Shown here one piece after another: positions 8,419 to 14,224 of a stretch of DNA of 14,224 nt. Origin of the DNA: Stramenopiles sp. TOSAG23-3 (lineage: Eukaryota; Sar); the NCBI GenBank assembly GCA_900128585.1, contig LT642580.1:1-14224 (forward strand). The letters run 5' to 3'. The notes below the pieces were generated by a model. It worked only from the letters and a program-made list of their open reading frames with translations, was not told the origin of the DNA and ran no database searches. The stretch's first letter is position 1; every line of letters begins with the position of its first letter. The position numbers were made by a program, and so were the translations under genes.

Positions 8419-9510
8419 CTATTTCAAATTCTTTGGCGGCGTTCGTTTTCGTCTCGAAGAGGGGGTTTTGGCCCGTTTTGTCTGTTGCTTCTTTTTCCCC
8501 CTTTCCCCTTTTCCTTTCCCCAACGCCTTTGGATTGCGAACCAACAAACCAGCCAACCATTCCACAATCAGCTCTGCAATTTTCTCATGCTGTGGTTCTT
8601 TCGATAACCCGTGCCAAAAACCAAGATGGGTGACCCATGCCAATTTTTTGTTGGCACCGCTGGGAGTTCCGTCGTAGAACATTTGCGAGCCTTCAGGGTC
8701 GGTCATGGTATCTTCCTCGGAATGTATAACTAAGTGTGGGCAACTAACCTTGTGGGCATCCTCGATCGCTTTATCAACCGCCCAGAAAAATTCAGTAGCC
8801 ATGCGGGCACGGACTCGGCCATCATAATTTAGTGGGTCTGCATCATGCTCTGCACCAATATCAGGATGAAAAGGATTTTTGGACTTTGAGCCTACTGGTA
8901 AAGAGGGCCAACACGCTGAAATACAAGCAGAGAAGGGCAAAAGAACTTTGTTTGCCGGCTTACGCTTGATCCGTTCAAGGCGTAACATCGGTGCCGCAAG
9001 TATTAGCCCGTCCAGATCTTCACTGAGCTGCTCAGCAACGTGCGAAACAATACAGCCCCCCATTGACAAACCTAGCACGTACACTTTTCCGCCTTTTTCC
9101 TTCGCTTTGCAGTGGTAATAAAACTGCTTCGTGTCATTGGTGAAATCTTGAAACCGGTTAACATGCGCCCTATACCCTTTTAAGCCTTCGCTGAGACCAT
9201 GACTTTGCAGGTCGAAGCCGTAAACGTTCAGCCCGGTCTCGTTGAAGGACTCAATCCAACTATTTTTATATGTATTATTTGGAAAACTAGTAAACTCCCA
9301 GTGCCAGTGGCAACCGTAACCGTGGACCAGAAGAATAGCCCCGCGTGGTTTCTTTGTAAGAGCAGGGTAAAAGTAAGTTGCAAGACGAAGACCCTGCGCG
9401 TTAAGAAAGGAACCCGTCTCTGGGTCACAGTCTTCCATTCCGAGATACCCACTCAAGGACGGCTCTGTCTCTCCCAATAGCGGCGAACGGTCGCTCGCGA
9501 AAGAAGCCAT
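8419..9510 (-). CDS. Alpha/beta hydrolase, monoacylglycerol lipase-like (Hydrolase_4 / lysophospholipase type)
   Basis: This is probably a serine lipase acting on monoacylglycerol or lysophospholipid; the substrate is inferred from family resemblance. The ATG at 9510 gives 363 residues; an upstream extension of the open frame has only a TTG start and A+T-rich composition. The oxyanion region LLVHGYGCHWHWEF lies near residues 60-73, followed by VYGFDLQSHGLSEG. The nucleophile elbow is GLSMG with Ser149. The acid is probably Asp267 in HSEEDTMTD, and the base His300 in FWHGLSKEP, at the expected order and spacing. No signal peptide or clear membrane span is visible. An N-terminal LL motif (SPLLGE, residues 9-14) could be a sorting signal, but that is speculative. 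The final 33 residues are extremely basic (KGKGERGKKKQQ..., SRRKRTPP), which is unusual for the family. They might bind acidic membranes or direct nuclear entry. Confidence 0.9.
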   Translation of the reverse strand: MASFASDRSPLLGETEPSLSGYLGMEDCDPETGSFLNAQGLRLATYFYPALTKKPRGAILLVHGYGCHWHWEFTSFPNNTYKNSWIESFNETGLNVYGFDLQSHGLSEGLKGYRAHVNRFQDFTNDTKQFYYHCKAKEKGGKVYVLGLSMGGCIVSHVAEQLSEDLDGLILAAPMLRLERIKRKPANKVLLPFSACISACWPSLPVGSKSKNPFHPDIGAEHDADPLNYDGRVRARMATEFFWAVDKAIEDAHKVSCPHLVIHSEEDTMTDPEGSQMFYDGTPSGANKKLAWVTHLGFWHGLSKEPQHEKIAELIVEWLAGLLVRNPKALGKGKGERGKKKQQTKRAKTPSSRRKRTPPKNLK

Positions 9511-10403
9511 TACCGTGTTACACTCACTCAATGAAAATAATGATGAAATAACGATAATTGCAATTTCTTCTGTTATCAAAGTATCAACTGGCCCGTACAA
9601 AGTATTTTTTTCATTCTCACATTATTATATTTGCATGACATCTCGTTTGTTGGTCTGTATATAAATGTCTGTGTATTTTTAAAAAAATAATAATAATAAT
9701 ATAAATATATAATAATCTAAATAATAAAGAAGAAGAAAGAACAACAAACAACATCAACCACATCATCATATCATCATCATCTCATTCCAAATAATATAAT
9801 AATAATAATTAAAAAATATCTTTTCCTCTTTCTTCTCCTTCTCTTCTCCTCCTCATTCTTCCCTTGGTGGTGTGGGAGAATATGAATGGAAATATCGTCT
9901 ATTATTATACCGATACTATTCCCTTTTTTTTTTTACTTCCAGCTCCCAAATACTGTGTAGCCCCAATATTACCTTTTACTATACAAATTATTATACTTAT
10001 GGAAATTATATTGGTACCTATTAAGTCTAATATTATATAAATTGAATTTATCCCCCAAAAAATTACCAGATTACCGTTGATGTGTGTGTGAAAATAGAGC
10101 TATTTATATTGTCATATTACAGTATTTACATATAAATAATATATAAATAATATGGGTTAAATTTTGAGAGAGGAGGGATTATACCTGGTACAGGTACCTG
10201 GTACCAAGGTCCTCCTCCTTCTATTCTTCTTCTTCTCGTTGTTTTCATTAATATAATAATTGAAAAACAAAAACGATACACTTGACACAATTCTGCTCCA
10301 CGAACGATTTTTGCATGTTCTAACAATTTCACATGCACCGTTAAATTAGTATTATTAAAGCGTAAAAGCAAACCGTGCAAGAAATGGGTCACTCAGTATA
10401 TAA
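9511..10403. other. A+T-rich divergent spacer between hydrolase and RPSTA-repeat protein genes
   Basis: The flanking genes diverge, so both promoters should lie here. It contains AAT microsatellites (about 9688-9705 and 9797-9812), CAT repeats (about 9762-9782), a pyrimidine-rich CTT/CTC tract (about 9822-9865) and a nested GGTAC repeat near 10182. The string GTATATAAATG occurs twice, at 9657-9667 and at 10396-10406; the second overlaps the start codon of the downstream gene. No coding frame is convincing. Confidence 0.5.
10182..10206. repeat. Nested GGTAC direct repeat / imperfect hairpin
   Basis: TACCTGGTAC occurs at 10182-10191 and again at 10195-10204, spaced by AGG (13-base period). The segment also folds back on itself: TGGTACAGG at 10186-10194 pairs with CCTGGTACCA at 10197-10206, with one bulged base. 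It stands out as a compact G+C-containing element in an A+T-rich spacer about 200 bases upstream of the next ATG. A regulatory role is possible but unproven. Confidence 0.6.
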
Positions 10404-10428
10404 ATGCCTGGTTGTCAAGTGTCCGTAA
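10384..10428 (+). promoter_or_regulatory. Short upstream ORF overlapping the start of the 859-residue protein
   Basis: An ATG at 10384 opens a 14-codon frame that ends at a TAA at 10426-10428. It lies in a different frame and overlaps the main ATG at 10404. If the transcript begins upstream of 10384, ribosomes would meet this ATG first, which usually lowers translation of the main frame. Whether it is transcribed cannot be seen from the sequence. Confidence 0.35.
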
Positions 10429-12983
10429 CGAAAGCTCCGCGCTCAGCGTTGCAAAACTTATCGCATGAGGAGTTAGCGAAAAGAAGAAAAAAAGGGGATG
10501 CATCTTTGGCGGGCCAGCTTAGAAAAGGATCGATCGTGTCCGTCAACCCTCCCCCATTCCCTAAAGACCCATTCAAAAACGTTATAACGTTACCGGGGCC
10601 CCGAAAACATAGGAAGCCTAAAGTAGAAAGGTTTTTGGATGGGAAGTCATCAATATACAGTGTCGCCTACGCAATTGACGAAAGGCACAAAATCCAAGCC
10701 AACCACAAAGCACGCGTTGCGGCAGCAAAGCAATGGTCTTACGGGGATAAATTAGAGTTTGTAAAACAGGAAAATAAACGTTTTAGAGAGCAACCCTCTC
10801 TGCCTAAGGCAGTCAACATTAAATTAAGAATTACAAGGGTGGGAGCAATCCAACTGACAAAATATGGCTACCAAGCGTTCCGGTTTGAGACGATTCCAGA
10901 GTGTATTTGCTTTTACAAATCGCACGGCTCTGGGTCTGAAAATACCTATCAAGACAATAATGAGAATGCTCAGAACAATAAGGGAATGGGCTTGCATGAT
11001 GAAGTGCTAAGGAGTTGTGTCCGTACTCACTTTGTGTGTTTTTACCACTCTGGAACACTTTACACATTTAATGCAAAATGCTTGGATGGCTTTGAGGCGT
11101 TCGAGCTGATGGTGCGTGCAAAATACCCATATCTACAGCGGGGTCCAAAGCCGAAAAAGCCAGTGAAGAAAGGGCAATTGAAGAAGCGTGTTTACAAAAA
11201 GCCCGAAGCGCTGCGGGCCTCCAAAGAACCAACGGATTTCAACAAAAAGCAAACGCATGTAAAAATAAAAGCTGGTCCCTCGTTTCACAACACCAGCTAT
11301 CTCCAAGACTCCTTAGTGCCAAGAAAACAGAAGAAGGCAAAGTTGTCTTTGACAGAAGCCCGATTAAAGCAACGTGAAAAAAACAATAGAAAACGACTGC
11401 AAGACAAACCATCTGAAATGTCAAACTCTGCCCCGGGGCAAGATGATAGTAGGGATGAAAAGCATATATTCCCCACCGTTAAAACCGTTAAAAATACTCT
11501 AGAGTCTGAGCATCTCAACACGAGCATACGCAAGCCCGCCATCCGAAGCACGGCGCAGTTGGACTATGACGACTATGTTACGGAAGATTTATCTTACAAT
11601 TCAGCAGATGAAGACTCCGTGGATATGAGCGATTTAGCGCATTTAAAAGGCAGAACAGTGTGCGATTTTGATGAAGTAAATCACGGGCCCGTTCGTCGTA
11701 CTGGGAGACGGAAGCTCCCACCAAGGCCTGCAACTGCACATATTATGCCAAGGACGCCCAAAAGAAATGACAAGGAACAAGGCAATACAAGAGCTGGTAG
11801 AAATCTAACAGCACTACCCCATAAACATAGGCAACGTCCATCTTCCTCGATAGTTACCCAAAAGGCTTTGGAAAGAAACACGTTCATGGGGCGGCAAAGA
11901 CCTGCCTCTCAAGGCCATCACTTGGCACCGTTTGACAAACATAAGATTCCTCCCCGCCCATATTCAGCAGCGATTTCACACGCGAGCGCCTTTTCGGATG
12001 CTTCTGATGATAATCCAAGCATTTTTAGACCCAACAGTGGAATAGATTGGTCAAGACCAAACAGTGGGAAGTTTTCGGTTGCAACTTCCTCTCGTCCAAG
12101 TACTGCATCATCAGAAGTCAGAAATCAAAGTGCCTCGCGGTCCAGGCCCAGTAGTGCGGCTACTTGGTCTAGACCAAATAGTGGAAAACTTTCTCTCGCA
12201 ACGTCATCTCGTCCCAGCACTGCATCATCTTCAATCGATGAAATGGACGGAAACAATGGGAAACTCTCTATAATGACGTCATCTCGTCCCAGCACTGCAA
12301 CGTCTTTGCTCACAGAGAGAGAGATCGCCATCCTTGAAAGTAAACAATTACGGCCTAGTAGTGCATCAAGTTGGTCCTGCACAAACAGTGGGAATTTTTT
12401 GCAACACTTGCGTGTTCGGCCAAGCACTGATGGATCCTCTAACTCCCCAGATCGTTCAAAATTACGGCCGGGGATAATATCACGCCCGGTTCGTGCCTCG
12501 CTCTCGGACTCTTTGTCCAGGCCATCGTCGGCCATATCATCGTCCAACTTTATTAACGATGGGAAAGGCAGTACTGTAAAGATTGACTTTAAATTCAACG
12601 AAATCATTTGGCAGAGAAAATCTATTATGGTAAAAGACGATGTGTGCGATGATGAAGACAATCTGCCAACAAAAGTTAAAGTAGATCTTCTTCTTGTACA
12701 TAAAATGAAGTCACAGCCGGCACAAAAATTACCTGTTGTTTTAGCACCGCACAGACGGTGGAAAGATAAAAAAAAGAAGACTTTAATCCATGTCTATGAA
12801 ACAAAGCAGTGGGCGAGAGAGAAGGAGGAAGCTATGACAGACAATATTATGGCAGAAATTAAAGCTGAAGAGCAAGCGCAAGATCGACAGCGCCCACGGC
12901 AAGAAGCTGAAATCCACACTGGAAGTCGACGGATGAAATGGGTTCATAGAATGAAGAAGCGTTTTTTTCGACGACGAAGCTAA
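10404..12983 (+). CDS. Uncharacterised basic protein with RPSTA/RPNSG repeats
   Basis: I do not recognise this 859-residue protein. The start is well fixed because an in-frame TAA directly precedes the ATG. Residues 1-125 are basic. About 136-250 looks like a folded domain of alternating strands and helices (IKLRITRVGAIQLTKYGYQA, CVRTHFVCFYHSGTLYTFNA, FEAFELMVRAKYPYLQRGPK), split by an Asn/Gln-rich loop. A Lys-rich linker, an acidic patch near 382-412 (YDDYVTEDLS, DEDSVDMSD) and a long disordered region of RPSTA, RPSSA and RPNSG motifs (about 441-715) follow. A more ordered block comes next (KIDFKFNEIIWQRKS, VDLLLVHKMKSQPA) and then a strongly basic end (MKKRFFRRRS). RPSTA-like repeats are common in large cytoskeleton- and flagellum-linked proteins of protists, and their Ser/Thr could be phosphorylated. 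That suggests, but does not show, a microtubule or ciliary role. Confidence 0.85.
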   Translation: MPGCQVSVTKAPRSALQNLSHEELAKRRKKGDASLAGQLRKGSIVSVNPPPFPKDPFKNVITLPGPRKHRKPKVERFLDGKSSIYSVAYAIDERHKIQANHKARVAAAKQWSYGDKLEFVKQENKRFREQPSLPKAVNIKLRITRVGAIQLTKYGYQAFRFETIPECICFYKSHGSGSENTYQDNNENAQNNKGMGLHDEVLRSCVRTHFVCFYHSGTLYTFNAKCLDGFEAFELMVRAKYPYLQRGPKPKKPVKKGQLKKRVYKKPEALRASKEPTDFNKKQTHVKIKAGPSFHNTSYLQDSLVPRKQKKAKLSLTEARLKQREKNNRKRLQDKPSEMSNSAPGQDDSRDEKHIFPTVKTVKNTLESEHLNTSIRKPAIRSTAQLDYDDYVTEDLSYNSADEDSVDMSDLAHLKGRTVCDFDEVNHGPVRRTGRRKLPPRPATAHIMPRTPKRNDKEQGNTRAGRNLTALPHKHRQRPSSSIVTQKALERNTFMGRQRPASQGHHLAPFDKHKIPPRPYSAAISHASAFSDASDDNPSIFRPNSGIDWSRPNSGKFSVATSSRPSTASSEVRNQSASRSRPSSAATWSRPNSGKLSLATSSRPSTASSSIDEMDGNNGKLSIMTSSRPSTATSLLTEREIAILESKQLRPSSASSWSCTNSGNFLQHLRVRPSTDGSSNSPDRSKLRPGIISRPVRASLSDSLSRPSSAISSSNFINDGKGSTVKIDFKFNEIIWQRKSIMVKDDVCDDEDNLPTKVKVDLLLVHKMKSQPAQKLPVVLAPHRRWKDKKKKTLIHVYETKQWAREKEEAMTDNIMAEIKAEEQAQDRQRPRQEAEIHTGSRRMKWVHRMKKRFFRRRS
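12030..12540 (+). repeat. Intragenic RPNSG/RPSTASS repeat array
   Basis: This segment of the 859-residue protein has at least four related units built from W-S-R-P-N-S-G-K then S-x-A-T-S-S-R-P-S-T-A-S. Matching points of the first two units (12048 and 12165) are 117 bases, or 39 residues, apart. The third unit follows after about 75 bases and a diverged fourth begins near 12350. The DNA copies are recognisable but not identical, so the duplications are old. Isolated RPATA, RPSSS, RPASQ and RPYSA motifs occur upstream from about 11723. Confidence 0.88.
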
Positions 12984-13021
12984 AACAGGCTCTCTCTCCC
13001 TGTTAAAACAATTTAAATAAA
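12984..13021 (+). promoter_or_regulatory. Post-stop hairpin and AATAAA polyadenylation signal
   Basis: Directly after the TAA stop, AACAGG (12984-12989) and CCTGTT (12999-13004) can form a six-pair stem around a CT-rich loop. A canonical AATAAA lies at 13016-13021, in front of an A+T-rich stretch. Together they mark a plausible compact 3' untranslated region for the 859-residue protein gene. The hexamer could occur by chance in such A+T-rich sequence. Confidence 0.45.
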
Positions 13022-13053
13022 CAATTAAGAAAAGGTATTATAAATTATTTTGA

Positions 13054-13302
13054 CAAATCCTGGCGGCGTCGGCCCCAATCGGGTACTACGCAAACTCGGG
13101 GTGGTCATCGCACAGCGTAAACAAATATACTTGGATCGATATCGTAAACAAGGTGTACCAAGAGGCAGAGGAAGGCTGCTTTGAGACACTCAAGGAAGCA
13201 GTGGCCAAGATCCAAGACACTGGGGCGACGGTAGAGGGACGGGCAAAGTTGGCCAGCATCTTTCATCTTTGCAAACCGTTAGACGCGGCTCGCCCGTTAT
13301 AG
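13054..13302 (+). pseudogene. Fragment of an S28-family serine carboxypeptidase (lysosomal Pro-X carboxypeptidase-like)
   Basis: The forward frame reads ILAASAPIGYY near the start and ASIFHLCKPLD near the end, open for 82 codons between a TGA (13051-13053) and a TAG (13300-13302). LAASAPI is the block that follows the catalytic serine in peptidase family S28, and a (F/L)HLCxPL block about 65-70 residues later is also characteristic. In the intact family the catalytic Ser lies upstream of this piece and the Asp and His downstream, so none is present here. There is no methionine in the frame and no polypyrimidine-AG acceptor just before it. It cannot be a normal standalone gene and does not look like an exon of the preceding gene, which has its own stop and AATAAA. 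Reading frame and composition are still gene-like, so the fragment is probably fairly recent. Confidence 0.72.
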
Positions 13303-13316
13303 TCCTCCTCTGCGGA

Positions 13317-13898
13317 CTAGTAGCCGGTGAGAGTCGCGTGCTTAAGCTCCACCTCTTTGCTCAAGTCGAAGCGTTTGCTGAAGGCGGCCACGTCGCGGTA
13401 CTTATCCCAGGCCGAAACGACCAGATCGGAGCCATACTGCTTCGCGTACGTGCATACCATCGTGCGAATCGACTCGCCGACAGCACCTTTGTAGGGAAAC
13501 TTCTTGGGATTGTTGACCCAGGCTAGGGTGTCCTCGACGGCCGTCGCGCGGTTGCCCTTGGGACTGAATTCGAAAAGGAGTGTGCTATCCACCGCCATCG
13601 ACAAGTCGGTAAGGCTGTTTTTTAAGCGCACAATTGGCTCCAGGAAAGCAGGGTCATGCGTTCGTGCGAGAGTCAAGCACAGCAACAGAACCCATGAGCA
13701 CTTGAGCCGAATCGCCGAGGGGTCTTTCAAGATGAGAAGAATGATGGCGTGCGCGAGGTCGACGTGCCCAGCATGCTTGGTGAAGCACAGCTGCTTGACC
13801 ACCACGTGGCGGTCATAGGTGCTCACGGCATCAGAGGCCCAGTAATCCGCTGCAGGCATAGCTTTCCCCATTTTCCGCATGTGAACAAGGGCCTCCAT
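13317..13898 (-). CDS. Hypothetical protein, possibly 5'-truncated
   Basis: I do not recognise this protein. The first in-frame ATG (13898) gives 193 residues beginning MEALVHMRKMGKAM and ending KHATLTGY. It is mainly helical in appearance, with hydrophobic helices (HVDLAHAIILLILKDPSAI, CSWVLLLCLTLARTH) resembling an ARM- or HEAT-like helical repeat more than membrane spans, although the second could be membrane-associated. The end contains SAWDKYRDVAAFSKRF. The frame stays open upstream of the ATG to about 13998, and balanced composition continues to about 13970, unlike the other genes here, whose upstream flanks turn A+T-rich at or near the ATG. Either the leader is unusual or the N-terminus is missing. 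Its stop lies only 14 bases from the end of the S28 fragment on the opposite strand. The sense of the frame is judged from its regular protein-like sequence; expression is unknown. Confidence 0.55.
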   Translation of the reverse strand: MEALVHMRKMGKAMPAADYWASDAVSTYDRHVVVKQLCFTKHAGHVDLAHAIILLILKDPSAIRLKCSWVLLLCLTLARTHDPAFLEPIVRLKNSLTDLSMAVDSTLLFEFSPKGNRATAVEDTLAWVNNPKKFPYKGAVGESIRTMVCTYAKQYGSDLVVSAWDKYRDVAAFSKRFDLSKEVELKHATLTGY

Positions 13899-14224
13899 GA
13901 TGGGTGCTGTTCTCGTCGCAAGGGCAGAACGCGGGCGAGACGATGCGCGCAAGGAGGGTAAGGGCGTGCGTTGTTGATTTTCTTCTACTACGTCGTATTA
14001 CTATTCTTCTTCATCATCATTCACAACATACAACAAACAACAACAAAAAACAATAATAATAATAATATTTAAAGATTGCGAAAGAGGAGAGAGGTGTGTA
14101 GAACTATTATTCCAAAAAAAGACAATAATAATTTAAACTTTAAGAAGAACAGAACATTGTGAAATTGGTGCACCGCGAGATACATGACATAGCAGGGAAA
14201 AAATAGAAAATCGGACTTGGTAAT
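13899..14224. other. 5' flank of the hypothetical gene and A+T-rich end of window
   Basis: Balanced composition persists to about 13970, followed by an abrupt change to A+T-rich sequence with TTC/CAT and AAC/AAT microsatellites (about 13979-14068). On the minus strand this should hold the promoter of the hypothetical gene, if that gene is intact. I see no coding frame or RNA gene beyond 13998. Confidence 0.45.

Noticed and set aside
9680-9870. AAT, CAT and CTT repeats considered as a CRISPR-like or regulatory array
   Set aside because: The units are plain trinucleotide microsatellites without spacers of constant length.
12125-12661. 178-codon minus-strand frame inside the RPSTA-repeat gene
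   Set aside because: It is the antisense of the repeats and inherits its periodicity from them. The sense frame is longer, complete and has a basic-acidic-repeat architecture.
12984-13004. Bacterial-type rho-independent terminator after the 859-residue gene
   Set aside because: The stem is only six pairs, is not followed by a T run, and the gene set is eukaryotic. It is listed as a minor 3'-end feature only.

Overview
The window is a stretch of nuclear DNA from an intron-poor microbial eukaryote. The evidence is a complex I accessory subunit with a mitochondrial presequence, a myotubularin-family phosphoinositide phosphatase with PH-GRAM and coiled-coil parts, an IQ/coiled-coil protein and an RPSTA-repeat protein. 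All read as single uninterrupted frames. There are no Shine-Dalgarno sequences, operons or rRNA/tRNA genes. Coding segments are of roughly balanced base composition, while spacers are strongly A+T-rich with homopolymers and AAT, ATT, TTC or CAT microsatellites, so composition itself marks gene edges. I cannot name the species. A free-living protist, possibly a stramenopile, would fit, but this is a weak inference.

Layout, left to right. (1) 130-936 minus: NDUFS4-type subunit of mitochondrial complex I with an extra C-terminal tail. (2) 937-1821: A+T-rich spacer. (3) 1822-3669 minus: two-IQ-motif, coiled-coil protein interrupted by a 19-G homopolymer that encodes a proline run. (4) 3670-5205: long A+T-rich divergent spacer. 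(5) 5206-8073 plus: myotubularin-like phosphatase with an intact CSDGWDR active site. (6) 8074-8418: convergent spacer. (7) 8419-9510 minus: monoacylglycerol-lipase-like alpha/beta hydrolase with a highly basic tail. (8) 9511-10403: divergent A+T-rich spacer with a small GGTAC-based repeat. (9) 10404-12983 plus: unrecognised 859-residue basic protein with RPSTA/RPNSG repeats. (10) 13054-13302 plus: an open but Met-less internal fragment of an S28-family serine carboxypeptidase. (11) 13317-13898 minus: unrecognised 193-codon ORF, possibly truncated at its 5' end. (12) A+T-rich end.

The genes do not form a pathway and their order looks like ordinary eukaryotic gene placement. The part that ordinary genes do not explain is 13054-13970. 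This G+C-rich block holds a gene fragment abutting a second orphan frame, and looks like a rearrangement or insertion scar. Starts were set to the first ATG in frame. Where the open frame could be extended with TTG or GTG (the IQ protein, phosphatase, hydrolase and last ORF) the extension was dropped, because such starts are not normal in nuclear genes.
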